Source of the DNA: Bathynomus jamesi
Taxonomy: Eukaryota > Arthropoda > Malacostraca > Isopoda > Cirolanidae
Length of the DNA stretch: 64,000 nucleotides
Direction of reading: 5' to 3'
Assembly (NCBI GenBank): GCA_023014485.1
Contig: JAJOZX010012026.1
Coordinates: 1 to 64,000, forward strand
Positions 9,768 to 21,239 of this stretch are shown in pieces; the first letter of the stretch is position 1; every line of letters starts with the position of its first letter. Made by a program: the position numbers and the translations under genes. The notes under the pieces are model-generated. The model saw nothing but the letters and a program-made list of their open reading frames with translations, ran no database searches and was not told the origin of the DNA.

Positions 9768-11730
9768 AAAGTTTTTGTCACAGATATTTTTACTTGAACT
9801 ATGTGTAATTTTTTATGTTGATTACTAAAATGAAAACAGAATTTTTCTATCAGCCACAGTTTTAGAGTGACACACAAATTTACATTACTTAGGATTTAAG
9901 TGAGAATAGGAAGGGGGCTGGGTCTGCCCCTTCCTCTTCCTCTACTTATAAGTTGCTACACATCACTGTTGACTTTCATTTGTCAGTTACTCATTTGATT
10001 TCACTCAGTGAACATCGTGCATTTTATTCATGATTTTCCTTAATCATTTTTTGTGTCAGTGCGTTCATATTGTGTCATGACAGAATGCCACACAAGTGTG
10101 TCAACCATCCAAACTGTTTCTGTTATGTGTGCAGAGAGTTAGCACTTAAATTTCAAAGGCAAAATTTCACCCCTCTCATCAAAAAAGCATACAAACTTTA
10201 TTTTGGTTGCAAGGTAGGGGATCAGAACAAGATGTGGGCACCTCATATATGCTGTACTACATGTTTAAGGCCTGTTTTACATAAACATTTGCCAGTACCA
10301 AGGCCACCGGAAACGTGGAGTTTAGATGATGAAAATGAAATTGATGTACAATGGTAATGACGAAGCTCAACATGGTTTACTGATGGATGATGTTTCACAA
10401 TGTTTGAATCATCTTGTTCATCGACAGAGCCTCACTTAATATCTCAAGCAGACCTGAGCGAGCTTGTCTGTGATCTGAAATTGTCAAAAGATCAATCCAA
10501 ACTTTCGGCTTCTAGGTTGAAAGGTTGGAATCTTCAAGAAAAAGGTACTAAGATATCTTTTTACTGCAAGCATCAATGAAACTTTCTACCATCTCATGAA
10601 AACCCTTGGCCAACAACATGATCCAAACAAATGGCGCCTATTTATTGATTCCTCGAAGCTGAGTTTAAAAACTGTATTACTCCATAATGGAAATAAATAC
10701 CCTTCAGTTCCATTAGCACATGCCGTACATATGAAGGAATCATACGACAATATGCACCTGCTTATGAAACATATCCAATATGATAAATACTCTTGGCATA
10801 GCTGTGGAGACTTGAAAGTGATTGCACTTTTTCTTGGTTTACAACTGGGTTAAACAAAATTCTGTTGTTTCCTCTGTGAATGGGACAGCAGAGCACGGGA
10901 AAGCCATTACTGAAAGAAACAATGGCCACTTCGACAAGCGTTGATTCCAGGGCATAAAAAATCTCACCAATTCACCTCTTCTTAATCCAAAAAAGTTATT
11001 TGCCACCACTACATATTAAACTTGGTTTAATGGAAAATTTTGTTAAGGCTATGGATCAAAATGGTTTCTCTACTTGAAACAGAAATTTCCGAGGATCAGC
11101 GAGGTCAAAATCAAAGAAGGGATATTTGTGGTCCCACAAATTAGAGAAATCATGAGAGAGAGAGAGAGCGCATTTGATGAAACTCTAAGTGAAGTTGAAA
11201 GAGCAGCTTGGAGAGCATTTAAAGTAGTGAACACAAATTTCCTTGGAAACTTCAAGGCCAAAAATTAAGAGTCACTTGGTGAAGAACTTCTCAAGGCCTA
11301 CAAAGACGTGGGGTGCAACATGCCATTGAAAATTCATTTTCTTGACTCACATCTCGACTTCTTCCCAACAAACTTAGGTGATGTTAGTGATGAGCATGGG
11401 GAACACTTTCATCAACAAATATCCACAATGGAGAAGCGATACCAGGGCAAGTGGAGCCCCAGCATGTTGGATGACTACTGGACATTGCCAAGGGGTGGCC
11501 CAGAGGCGAAATACGAGCGTAAATCATCAGTAGCCACATTTTAGGTGAATTCAATATGCATTTTCTACTTTGATATTGCTATTACACCTATAAATTAGTC
11601 CAAATTTCATTTTTTATTCACTCAATATTGGTGTGTGATAGAAAATTTTTGAGGCCATTTTTGAACTCAGTGGTAAAAAACCTATAAGATCCACCCATTT
11701 TTGTTCATGTGACAAATAAAAAGTTTGATT
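9768..11730 (+). mobile_element. DNA transposon, unplaced, 8-bp target duplication
   Basis: Flanked by TGGTCAAC at 9760-9767 and 11731-11738, inside the LINE. The ends show only a weak inverted similarity (aaagtttttgtcaca on the left; on the complement of the right end aaactttttatttgtcaca). It carries the decayed plus-strand gene at 10070-11544. The clean interruption of the LINE and the 8-bp duplication support cut-and-paste transposition. Confidence 0.7.
10070..11544 (+). pseudogene. Transposase-like gene of unplaced family
   Basis: Pieces in order: 10070-10357 has a cysteine-rich N-terminus with 'CFCYVCRELAL', 'YFGCKVGDQNKMWAPHICC' and further Cys; 10596-10853 has 'PNKWRLFIDSSKLSLKTVLL' and 'HSCGDLKVIALFLGLQLG'; 11074-11268 has 'KIKEGIFVVPQIREIM' and 'KVVNTNFLGNFKA'; 11308-11544 has 'IHFLDSHLDFFPTNLGDVSD' followed by 'EHGEHFHQQI' and 'MEKRYQGKWSPSMLDDY'. 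I recognise this as a protein type that recurs in many arthropod genomes but do not know an agreed family name. Frameshifts and stops separate the pieces. The acidic residues needed for catalysis cannot be assigned with confidence. Confidence 0.65.
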
Positions 11731-11738
11731 TGGTCAAC

Positions 11739-12090
11739 CAGTGTAATTATCATTTAATTTTTTCTGAGTTTCCAAAAGTCATAGATTTTCTGTCTACGGT
11801 AATTATTCTTTCAAATACTTTAGAGATGAAATGTAAGTGACACTGGCCTATAGTTTTTGGCCTCAGATCGATCTCCTCCTTTATATATTGGGACTCTCAT
11901 GCTCTTCAGGATGCCTGGTATTTCTCCTGTGTCTAGTGATCATCTCCATATCCAATATAGGGGCTCAGCAATTGCATTCTTGCAGTTTTTGATCAGTGTG
12001 GCATTCCATTTGTCCAGTCCTGCCACTGTGTGCGCTTTTAGTTTCCTTATAGCTTGTGTAATATCATCTGTCATAAAGTCTCCATTTTTG
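11739..12090 (-). pseudogene. LINE reverse transcriptase fragment
   Basis: The minus strand reads 'AGLDKWNATLIKNCKNAIAE', then 'GILKSMRVPIYKGGD' and 'KNYRPVSLT', the fingers region of CR1/Jockey-group reverse transcriptases. Stops and shifts follow. It is separated from 13021-13190 by a foldback and from 9651-9767 by a DNA transposon. Confidence 0.8.
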
Positions 12091-13020
12091 GTAAAACTTT
12101 ACAAGACACCCACATTGCCATGAAACATGCTACAGTAACGAAACATATATCAATCAATAGAATAGAAAAAATGGCGCAAGCAGCTATGTATCACTTTGAA
12201 AATATTAGAAAACAACAAAATTATGACACTATGAAGATGTTACTAGACTTATCATAGCTTACTTACACCATTTGGATCTTTTCCGTTTCATGTACTATTT
12301 CTAATTTTGTTGAAAATAAGATATTTAATGTAGGTTAACTGAATGCCCAGTTAGGTCAACTGTATGCCCAGTTAGGTCAACTGTACACCCTTGACAATTG
12401 GTTAGGTTAAGTTGTGATATATTCGTTAAAACTAACAAAAATATCATAACTCAACCTAACCAATCATCAAGGGCATACAGTTGACCTAACCAGGCATTCA
12501 GTTAACCTACATTAAATATCTTATTTTCAACAAAATATGTAGCTGCTTGCGCCATTTTTTCTGTTCTATCGAGTGATATATGTTTTGTTACTATAGCAGT
12601 CACTCAATAGTAACTTATGCTCAACACAAATTTAAATAGCTCTTTATCCTTTGAGTGAAACTTATCAAAAAACACAGTAACTGACATGTCACACCAATCC
12701 ACCTTTACGCCTCAACAACAAAACACAAACTGACCAGATCTGACCTAATGGAGTAATTGAACAGTGTGGCAACTAAGGGGTTGCCAAATGTCACTAGATA
12801 TACCAATAATTGCTAAAAATGTTGGCAGATGTCAATAGATATATCTCAAACTGTTGCTAAATATGATATTGCTTCAAAGTATCATAACTTTGTTATTTTC
12901 TAATGTTTTCAAAATGATACATAGCTGCTTGCACCATTTTTCTGCTCTATCGATTGATATGTGTTTCATTACTGTAGCATGTTTCATGGCAATGCAGGTG
13001 TCTTGCAACGTTTTACCTCA
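12091..13020. repeat. Foldback element with ~150-bp inverted arms
   Basis: The left arm (12091-12240) and right arm (about 12870-13020) are inverted copies at roughly 90% identity by eye. Both hold the stretches 'gccatgaaacatgctacagt' and 'gcaagcagctatgtatca'. The element splits the LINE and is flanked by near-matching 'catttttg' and 'catttttc'. A third, shorter arm lies at 12535-12600, and a second palindrome occupies 12306-12537. No coding region. Confidence 0.75.
12306..12537. repeat. Hairpin with TTAGG-like arms
   Basis: Palindrome inside the foldback. The arms carry 'aagatatttaatgtaggtta', 'gttaggtcaactgta' and 'attggttaggttaagttgtg', and their inverted copies, with a short loop near 12430. 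The same arm sequence recurs at 14.5, 40.2 and 40.7 kb and as half copies at 43.6 and 49.7 kb. Confidence 0.8.
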
Positions 13021-13190
13021 TTTTTCAAAGGTCCAATAGTCGTGTGGCTTCTTTTTCTGTATGCTTCTCAATTAGTTCCTGTATGATGCAATCGATACTC
13101 TGCAGTTTATCATTTATTATTTTTCTGATGATGTTGTCTTTGCAGTTACTTAATTTTGCAGTCACTCTTTTTCTCTTGAGTTTAATGAAA
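13021..13190 (-). pseudogene. LINE fragment upstream of reverse transcriptase
   Basis: The minus strand reads a basic, helical stretch ('KLKRKRVTAKLSNCKDNII' then 'IIQELIEKHTEKEATRLLD') like the linker between endonuclease and reverse transcriptase of this LINE type. Its position and strand fit the pieces at 11739-12090 and 9651-9767. Confidence 0.5.
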
Positions 13191-13617
13191 TATCACAACT
13201 TAACCTTACCAACTAGTTAGGTCTATTATTCTATAAACAACCATCAAGAAGTTGTACATGGGATCGGAGATCAGATAGCTACTCTGGACTCGTAAAATTT
13301 GTCAAAATTTATACTCATAATGATGAAAATACATCTAATGCATATAACATTGTTTTATTATTGATTTTGATGAGTATACTATTAATATTTTGTACCAATG
13401 AGGTCCAGTCTGGTCCACTGTGGTAATTAGACACACTGCCTATAAGCAATACGACTTTAAGGAACTGTTGTGCTGTAAAGCAAATACTAACAATTTTGTA
13501 TGTTCTAAACAAAAAGTAATGGTTTAAAACAATTAAACAGCTGTTATAGATGACACAATAATTTATGCCCCTAAGCTTTTTTTAGTTTAATTTATGCCTC
13601 TAAACTTAATATTTAGT
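13191..13617. other. No gene recognised
   Basis: AT-rich sequence with no recognised coding region or terminal repeat. Confidence 0.4.
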
Positions 13618-15048
13618 CTAGGGATGTACCAATATCACTTTTTAGCTGATAACCAATACCAATAATTAAAAACAGTATCAGCCAATAACCAATACTGATA
13701 TCCAGCTAGGGTTTATTAGTTTGTCATATTTTTGTAACATATTCATAATTTATTTTCTGTGTTGAAAATTTGGCAACAAAGCAATAATCCTTTTCATTAA
13801 AAATGGCAACACTGCATTAGATGTCATAGTTTTGTCAACTTTGCCAACTTTGGGGAACTTAGTTCAGATATATTTGGGAGCACCTTGAACAACAGTTGCA
13901 AGCAAACGTATGTTCAGTATTAGAGGAAACATTGCCAGTGCTGCTAGAAATCAGCTCTCTCCTGAACATACAGAGCAGCTGCTATTTTTACATGAGAACT
14001 TAACCCTTATGAAAAAATAACAAGTTAGCTATGTGAAGTGATAACACAATAAAATATTGAAAATTTCATCCTCTAAATAGTCTTTTATTCATAATTTTGG
14101 AAAAATCATACTTTTGAAATAGCCAATATTTTAAAAAATCAAAAGACTATTTAGAGGATGAAATTTCCAATATTTTATTGTTTTATCACTTCACATAACT
14201 CGTTATTTTTTCACAAGGGTTAAGTTCTCATGTAAAAATAGCAGCTGCTCTGTATGTTCAGGAGAGAGCCAATTTCTAGTAGCACTGGCAATGTTTACAA
14301 GTGTAAATCCTTTGAAAAATAAGTATAAAGCCTAAAAAACCAAAAAACTATCTTGTAGTCATAGCTCACAATATTAACCCAGCTAGTTGGTTAAAAACAC
14401 ATTTACTAAGCTCAACATAGGCCCACAGTCCAATTGTGTAAAAAACAAAATTATGACATCTAATGCAGTGTTGCCATCTTTAATGAAAAGGATGGTACTT
14501 ATGTATTGACGGGGGACCACCACATACTGATGATTGGTTAGGTTAAGTTGTAATATTTTCATTAGTTGAAAATTTCTAATACATCATATTTTTTAAAATA
14601 TTTTTTTATACAATTTTCTGAAAAAAAAATTAATTTTTTTAGGCTTATTCATGATGAAAATTTGGGATCTACCAAAATGTTGTTTCTAATGTGTAACATG
14701 TATTAATCATTGTAAATATTTGAAATATAAATCATTGTAAATATTTTACAAAATTTTACTATTTAAAAAATGATGTATTAGAAATTTTCAACTAACGAAA
14801 ATATTACAACTTAACCTAACCAATGATCAATATGTGGTGGCCCCCCCATTAATACGTAAGTACCAAAAGGATTATTGCTTTGTTGCCAAATTTTCAACAT
14901 AGAAAATAAATTATGAATACCAGTATGTTACAAAAATATGACAAACTAATAAACCCTAGCTGGATATCGGTATTGCTTGTCAGCCAATACTGGTTTTAAT
15001 TATCGGTTATCAGCTAAAAAGTGATATCGGTACATCCCTAGAAATTGT
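13618..15048. repeat. Large foldback with two inner palindromes
   Basis: The outer arms (13618-13830 and 14860-15048) start CTAGGGATGTACCAATATCAC-like and end with its complement, reminiscent of hAT-type termini (TAGGGATG). Inside are two further palindromes: 13924-14085 with 14140-14300 ('cagagcagctgctatttttac' type arms) and 14513-14600 with 14757-14847 (arms with 'gattggttaggttaagttgt'). No matching flanking duplication was seen and no coding region. Confidence 0.8.
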
Positions 15049-15440
15049 TAGAAAAAATTATAATTTGCCACTATAGCCGGCATGATCAACATGGCAGATG
15101 TCAACCAATCACCAAGCACTTCTGTGACATCATCCAGCCAATCAAATTTAAACCTGGCTCTATCCCAGGTTTAAAATTGCGCCATTTCTCAGTCTAAATT
15201 CCAACATGGTTAGGTTAGGTTGCTTTAATTGGTGATAATTATTGTTTTTTCTACATTACTTGGTAATACTTCTTGGTTTTTCCCTGCTATTTTTGATTTG
15301 TGCAGTGGTACTTGTCTATCCAAAACACCTTAAAACTGGTGTTTTTTCATAATTCCACAACTATTGACAATATCTACACTAAGCATGAAAAAACATGCAG
15401 AAAAAAACAAGGTAAAGATTCATTTTAACTGCCTCCTCGT
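15049..15440. other. No gene recognised
   Basis: Holds a small palindrome near 15150-15178 (arms 'tttaaacctgg' and 'ccaggtttaaa') and a TTAGG-like run near 15210. Nothing else recognised. Confidence 0.4.
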
Positions 15441-15449
15441 ATTTGACAC

Positions 15450-15630
15450 AAAAACACATTTTTCTGGTGCATTTTGGTGTTTGTTCAAATCTGACCTTCA
15501 TTTCCTCAGAAAAATCCCCATTTTTAAGGAAATGATGATCTGACATATCCTCCAAAAATGATGATTTTTACCAGAAAATGAAGGTCAGATTTGAAGAAAA
15601 CACAAAAATACATCAGAAAAATATGTTTCT
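15450..15630. repeat. ~190-bp hairpin, family H, copy 1
   Basis: Inverted arms around a loop near 15530. The left arm has 'acacatttttctggtgcatt' and 'caaatctgaccttcatttcc'; the right arm has 'aatgaaggtcagatttgaag' and 'catcagaaaaatatgttt'. Related hairpins are at 43.8, 47.5, 49.8 and 50.2 kb. Confidence 0.8.
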
Positions 15631-16127
15631 GCATTGACAATTATAGGCTGCGTAGGCTGGGCTGAAACTCAAGATAGAATTAATCAGTCATTAACAGTTG
15701 GCTTTTGATATAAAAATAAGATTCCTGAAAAAAATAATTGGTGGCCACCAACGTGTGTCCGGCCACCCCCGTTTTTGTAAAAATATCTAATGCCGCACTA
15801 ACAAAATCAGGAAAATGGCAATATCTCTTCTTCTGAACATGCGAGAGAGATGGTTTGCATAACAAAAGATGCAGAATTTGATTTAAAACAAAGTATTAAG
15901 TGTGGTATTTTTTCATAAAACTTTTAGTTTTTGAGTTATTTTAGAAAAACTAATTTTTGGGGCCCATAGACCCCCTTTTGATGGACCTTAGTGACAAAAG
16001 AAATTCTAAAATAAGCATGATTTGGCTTTTTGATTACTAACATTGCCCTGAAAGGATGTTGACATGGACATAGTGATCACATGATATGACTTTTCCGTTA
16101 TCTTGCATCCATTATGCTTGATTAAAG

Positions 16128-16593
16128 TGTAGTGAATACTCTTATTTTAGTTTCAAGATAAATGTTAATTTTACAGTCTTGAATTTCGGAATAGCTATAA
16201 ATTCATTTTAAATTAGTTACCCATCATAATTCAATTGTAAACCACATTAATACCAATTTTATGTATACTGTATTATTTTATTGTATGTAAACATAATTAA
16301 TTATATATCACAATTGTCAGTTAATTATTTATATTCAAATAATTATTTTAATCTAATACCATGTCCATTTTGCAAATAAATAATAGAAATCCAAGGGTTA
16401 TATTTTCCATCCTTGGTACTGTCGCAGTTTCGCCTAACGGACTCAATACGGCTAGTGAGATAATCACTGGTTGGCACTTAATCAGCGGCAGTGCTTATGG
16501 CTACATCATCCAGGTTAACCTATACCGGATAGATGCGCTACGGTCCCAAGCCGTAGCTTGCCTAGGCCCAATGACCGACGACGAAAACCAACA
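16128..16593 (+). repeat. 5' LTR of gypsy
   Basis: A 466-bp direct repeat with TGT...ACA ends, partner of 20638-21101. Confidence 0.93.
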
Positions 16594-16594
16594 A

Positions 16595-16612
16595 TTGGTG
16601 ACCCCGGAGTTG
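16595..16612 (+). promoter_or_regulatory. Primer-binding site of gypsy
   Basis: 'TTGGTGACCCCGGAGTTG' begins one base after the 5' LTR, the position and TGG-type start of a tRNA primer-binding site. I do not assign the tRNA. Confidence 0.65.
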
Positions 16613-16828
16613 GATTCCCCCCTTTTACCCGAACGACTAGGACTAGACTGTAACGTCGTTCGTGCCCATCACCCCCTTCACCCGAGCGACTAGGACCAGA
16701 CTGTAACGTCGCTCATGCCCTCTGCCCCTCACCCCTGCCCGTGCGCTCTGTGCCTGCGCTCGTCTCAACCTCCACTCCTTCGTTGGTAACTTGTCGTCTT
16801 GCTTGTACATCAGCAAGCATAGGAGAAG

Positions 16829-17593
16829 ATGCCTGACGACGCTGGTGCCATCTCCCACTTGAGCGTAAAGCTCCCCGTCTTCTGGCCGGGTGATCCATTT
16901 ATTTGGTTCCACCAAGTGGAATCACAATTCAACTTGGGAAGGATCACCGCTAGCAGGACAAAATACGATCATGTTTTGTCCTCTCTACCAGCGAGCATCA
17001 TCTCTGAAGTCCGTGACATCATCGTGTCTACTTCCATGAGTGAGGACCCATACAACGATCTGAAGTCTGCCATCCTGTGCCGCACCACTGTCTCCGAGCG
17101 TGAGAAACTACATCAGTTAATCTCAAAAGAAGAACTTGGAGACCGTAAGCCCACTCAAATGCTGAGGGCTATGCAGTGCACTCTAGGCGAATGCGCACAA
17201 ACCTTCGATAAGGACATCTTTAGACAGTTGTTCTTGCAGAAACTTCCTCCATCAGCTCAGCGTGTCTTGGCCACTATGGATCCTGCTACTCCAGTTGATA
17301 AACTAGCAGAAACTGCCGACAAAGTAGTTGAGATTGACACAGCTCCGGTCAACAACGTGAACACACAATCGGAACTGGAGTTGAAAGTGGAAGAGTTAAG
17401 TCAACAACTCAACCACGTTTGTTCTCTGCTACAAAATCAATGGCAAAGAAGCCATTCTCGGTCAAGATTTATGAAGAGGCATCGTTCGAGTTCCGGGAAG
17501 ATCTGCTTCTACCACTCTAAATTTGGAAAGAAGGCTAGGAAGTGCATCTCCCCTTGCAATTTTTCATCGGAAAACTCCAGCAGCGAGTCCTAA
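16829..17593 (+). CDS. Gypsy gag protein
   Basis: 254 residues. The N-terminal '[20 protein letters not shown]' and '[10 protein letters not shown]' are typical of one lineage of invertebrate gypsy gag proteins. A central capsid-like region has 'QFFLQKLP'-type '[17 protein letters not shown]'. A basic Arg/Ser-rich stretch leads to a zinc-binding motif '[18 protein letters not shown]', a C-x2-H...C-x3-C form rather than the usual CCHC knuckle. It overlaps the start of pol at 17542. The frame is intact. Gag should form the particle that packages element RNA. Confidence 0.88.
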   Translation: MPDDAGAISHLSVKLPVFWPGDPFIWFHQVESQFNLGRITASRTKYDHVLSSLPASIISEVRDIIVSTSMSEDPYNDLKSAILCRTTVSEREKLHQLISKEELGDRKPTQMLRAMQCTLGECAQTFDKDIFRQLFLQKLPPSAQRVLATMDPATPVDKLAETADKVVEIDTAPVNNVNTQSELELKVEELSQQLNHVCSLLQNQWQRSHSRSRFMKRHRSSSGKICFYHSKFGKKARKCISPCNFSSENSSSES

Positions 17594-20500
17594 TGGCGTC
17601 TAGTACTCGCACTGCCAACCTGTTATTCATAAAGGACAGGAACTCTGGTGTCAATTTCTTGGTCGATACCGGAGCGTCAGTCAGTGTATTCCCTCAAAAA
17701 TCTGGTCATACGCACTCGGAATCTCCGCCTCTATACGCTGCTAAAGGTTCACGCATACCCACGTACGGTACTCAGTCGCGTGAACTAAACTTGGGCCTTC
17801 ACCGATCCTTCAAGTGGATTTTCATCTGTGCTCAAGTGCAGCATCCCATAATCGGCGCTGACTTCCTCCAGCATTTCAAACTCCTGGTGGATCTTGACAA
17901 GCGACGCTTATGCGACCAGGCCACACTGCTTTCTGTTCTTGCCAAACAGGTTGCCCTTCCGGACGCCTCGAACTCTGCACTTTCCCTCATTCCCCCTAAT
18001 TCCATGTACCAGTGCCTTTTCCAGCGATATCCAGGAATTCTTCAACCGATGCAGATGGGTGATACCATTAAGCACACCATTACCCATCACATTACAACAA
18101 AAGGTCCCCCTGTGTTTGCAAAACCCAGACGTCTTGCCCCGGACAAACTGAAAGCTGCCAAATCGGAATTCCAGCTTATGATAGATCTTGGGATAATAAG
18201 ACCTTCCAAAAGCAGTTGGTCCTCTCCCCTACACCTGGTCCAGAAGAAGTCAGGAGACTGGAGACCATGTGGGGATTACCGGTTTTTGAATTCGACAACC
18301 ATCCCAGACCGATATCCGGTACCAAATGTCCAAGACTTTACTTCTCTTCTCCACGGCAAATCTATCTTCAGTAAAATAGACCTCGTTAAGGCTTTCCACC
18401 ACATTCCCGTAGAGCCTTCGGATATTCCCAAGACTGCAGTTTGTACACCATTTGGGTTATTCGAATTTGTGAAGATGCCGTTCGGGCTACGGAATGCTGC
18501 GCAAACCTTTCAGAGGTTTATAGATGAGGTCACCAGAGGCTTAGACTTTGTTTATGCCTACATCGATGATTTGCTTGTGGCCAGCTCAACGGAAGAGGAA
18601 CATAAGGAACATCTTTCACTCCTCTTTCAACGCTTAGAACAATACGGTGTTACTATTAATGCATCTAAGTGTGTTTGCACAGCCAACCTTGGAATTTCTT
18701 GGTCACACGATTTCGCAGCACGGAATTACCCCCCTTCAGGACAAGTGTGAAGTGATAAAAAATTACCCTATGCCAAATAATCAGCGTAAGTTACGTCGGT
18801 TTCTAGGTTTGGTAAATTATTACCACAAGTTCATTAAAAACTGTGCCAGTGTTCTTGCTCCTCTACACGCTATGATCACACACAAACGCAAGGTAATGAA
18901 ATTGGTATGGTGTAGCGATAGTTTACAGGCGTTTGACAATGCCAAAAATGCTATCAATAGTGCATTGTCTCTGTCATTTCCTATCAGTGATGCCCCCCTA
19001 ACTCTGACGGTCGATGCATCAGATGTTGCAATCGGTGGGGTGTTGGAACAAACCATTAACGGTCAACAAGCACCCATCGCATTTTACTCGAAAAAGCTGC
19101 AGCCAGCCCAAATGCGTTATAGTGCTTTCGGACGTGAACTTCTTGCTATTTACTTAAACGTGAAACATTTTCAACATTTCCTTGAAGGCCGAGAGTTTTG
19201 TGTTTTTACCGACCACAAACCTTTGGTCACTGTCTTCAATAAAAACAGCTGTAACCACTCTCCCAGAGTCATCAGGCAACTCGATTATATCTCGCAATTT
19301 ACCACAGATATCTGCCACATCAAAGGTGTCTTGAACACTCCAGTGGATGCACTTTCAAGAATAGAGATTACTTCTGTTACCCTCAGCTCTACACTGTGGA
19401 ATGCTATTGCACAGGATCAAGATAAGGATACGGAACTACAAGACCTGCTCAGAGAAGACTCCACTCACTCACTTTCCCTCAAGAAAATGAGTATGCCAGG
19501 ATTGTCTGTGCCCCTCTATTGCGACGTATCAACAGCTGCTATTCGCCCTTGTGTCCCTCCATGTCACAGACAAGCAGTCTTCACGGATCTTCATAAGCCC
19601 TCCCATCCTGGTATCCGTGCTTCGCAACACCTGGTTACCTCTCGCTTTGTTTGGCCCTCGATGCGGAAGGATGTCAAACATTGGACCAAAACGTGCCTTG
19701 CCTGCCAGCATGCCAAAGTCCAAAGGAACACCAGGTCCCCCTTTGACGCATTTCGGCCACCATCCCAGCGATTTGAGGTAATTCATATAGACATTGTTGG
19801 CCCTCTTCCAGTGATTCAAGGCCAACGTTATCTGCTCACCTGTCTCGACCGCTTTTCCAGATGGCCTGAAGCCATCCAACTTCCTGATATCCAAGCGGAC
19901 ACTGTTGCAAGAGCCTTTCTTCATGGATGGGTATCAAGATTTGGATTGCCGACAAAAGTCATCACTGACCAAGGTCGCCAATTTGAGTCTTCGCTTTGGA
20001 AGAAGTTTACCAGCTTGTTGGGTACAGTACATGCGCATACCTGTGCGTATCATCCGCAAGCTAACGGCCTCATCGAACGCTTCCATCACCAGCTGAAGTC
20101 ATCCCTTATGTGTCACGACGACTCCCATTGGATGGATAAGCTTCCACTCGTGTTGCTTGGTATTCACTCTGCATTTAAGAGTGATCTGAAGACTACAGCG
20201 GCTGAACTAGTCTATGGAACAACACTGCAGCTACCAGGTGGCTACTTCACTGCAGGGGATGTCATGTGATCCTACGGAATTCGCTCAAACACTTTCCTCT
20301 CACATGCAGTCCCTTCAGCCTGTTCCCCCTCGATTGACTAGCCAACAGAACATCTTTGTTTCCCCAGCCCTCCAGTCTTGCACCCACGTTTTCGTTCATG
20401 TACCTGTCCCAAAACGGCCTCTGCAATGTCCATATGACGGGCCCTATGAAGTTCTCCGACGTACGCGCAAATCATTTCTCATCCAGCGCGGTTCCAAGGT

Positions 20501-20642
20501 CGACAAGGTTTCTATCGATCATCTTAAGCCTGCGTTTTTGGAATCAACCTTAAGCGAGGTACATGTAGCTACCAAAAAGGTCCAGGGGAATCTGTGTCGT
20601 TCGGAACTCTTTGAACTTCCTCTCTGGTGGGGGAGTGTGTAG
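17542..20642 (+). pseudogene. Gypsy pol: PR-RT-RNaseH-INT, two frameshifts
   Basis: Three overlapping frames. 17542-18750 has a retropepsin ('[14 protein letters not shown]') and RT ('[12 protein letters not shown]', '[14 protein letters not shown]', '[10 protein letters not shown]'). A one-base loss near 18670 moves the reading to 18647-20269, which finishes RT ('[12 protein letters not shown]'), then has RNase H ('LTVDASDVAIGGVL', 'FTDHKPLVTV') and integrase: zinc ligands ending 'CLACQHAK', 'IHIDIVGPLP', 'VITDQGRQFES' and 'NGLIERFHHQLKS' as the D,D,E residues. A second shift near 20262 moves to 20214-20642 with the C-terminal domain ('CPYDGPYEVLRR', 'VSIDHLKPAF'). Apart from these two lesions the gene looks complete. 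Confidence 0.9.
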
Positions 20643-21101
20643 TGAATACTCTTATTTTAGTTTCAAGATAAATGTTAATTTTACCATCTTGAATTTCGGA
20701 ATAGCTATAAATTCATTTTAAATTAGTTACCCATCATAATTCAATTGTAAACCACATTAATACCAATTTTATGTATACTGTATTATTTTATTGTATGTAA
20801 ACATAATTATATATCACAATTGTCAGTTAATTATTTATATTCAAATAATTATTTTAATCTAATACCATGTCCATTTTGCAAATAAATAATAGAAATCCAA
20901 GGGTTATATTTTCCATCCTTGGTACCGTCGCAGTTTCGCCTAACGGACTCAATACGGCTAGTGAGATAATCACTGGTTGGCACTTAACCAGCGGCAGTGC
21001 TTATGGCTACATCATCCAGGTTAACCTATACCGGATAGATGCGCTACGGTCCCAAGCCGTAGCTTGCCTAGGCCCAACGACGACGATGACGAAAACCAAC
21101 A
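20638..21101 (+). repeat. 3' LTR of gypsy
   Basis: A 464-bp partner of 16128-16593. Preceded by the purine-rich 'ggtgggggagtg'. Confidence 0.93.
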
Positions 21102-21239
21102 AAAGAATAGAGGGTGGGGCTGCTTCATGAACTTTTTTTAAACGTAATAAATTGAAAACTTGGTGTTTTTTTCAGGTGCCTTTGTTATAAGTTTCCAACT
21201 GCAATTTGTCATTGAATTCAACATTTGCAATATAAAGTA

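Larger units (their letters stand above)
16128..21101 (+). mobile_element. Full-length Ty3/gypsy retrotransposon
   Basis: Near-identical LTRs at 16128-16593 and 20638-21101, both TGTAGTGAATACT...ACCAACA. The 4-bp target duplication AAAG (16124-16127 and 21102-21105) interrupts the left part of long-TIR copy 1. The order is LTR, primer-binding site, gag, pol (PR-RT-RH-INT), LTR. Two frameshifts break pol. The LTRs differ only by a few substitutions and small indels, so the insertion is recent relative to most neighbours. Confidence 0.93.

Noticed and set aside
15680..15865. Minus-strand frame in the long TIR (also 33335-33619)
   Set aside because: It lies in the terminal inverted repeat, which is non-coding; the frame is present only because the TIRs are copies.
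16361..16693. Frame in the 5' part of the gypsy (also 20867-21130)
   Set aside because: It is LTR sequence, repeated in the 3' LTR, with no similarity to a known protein.
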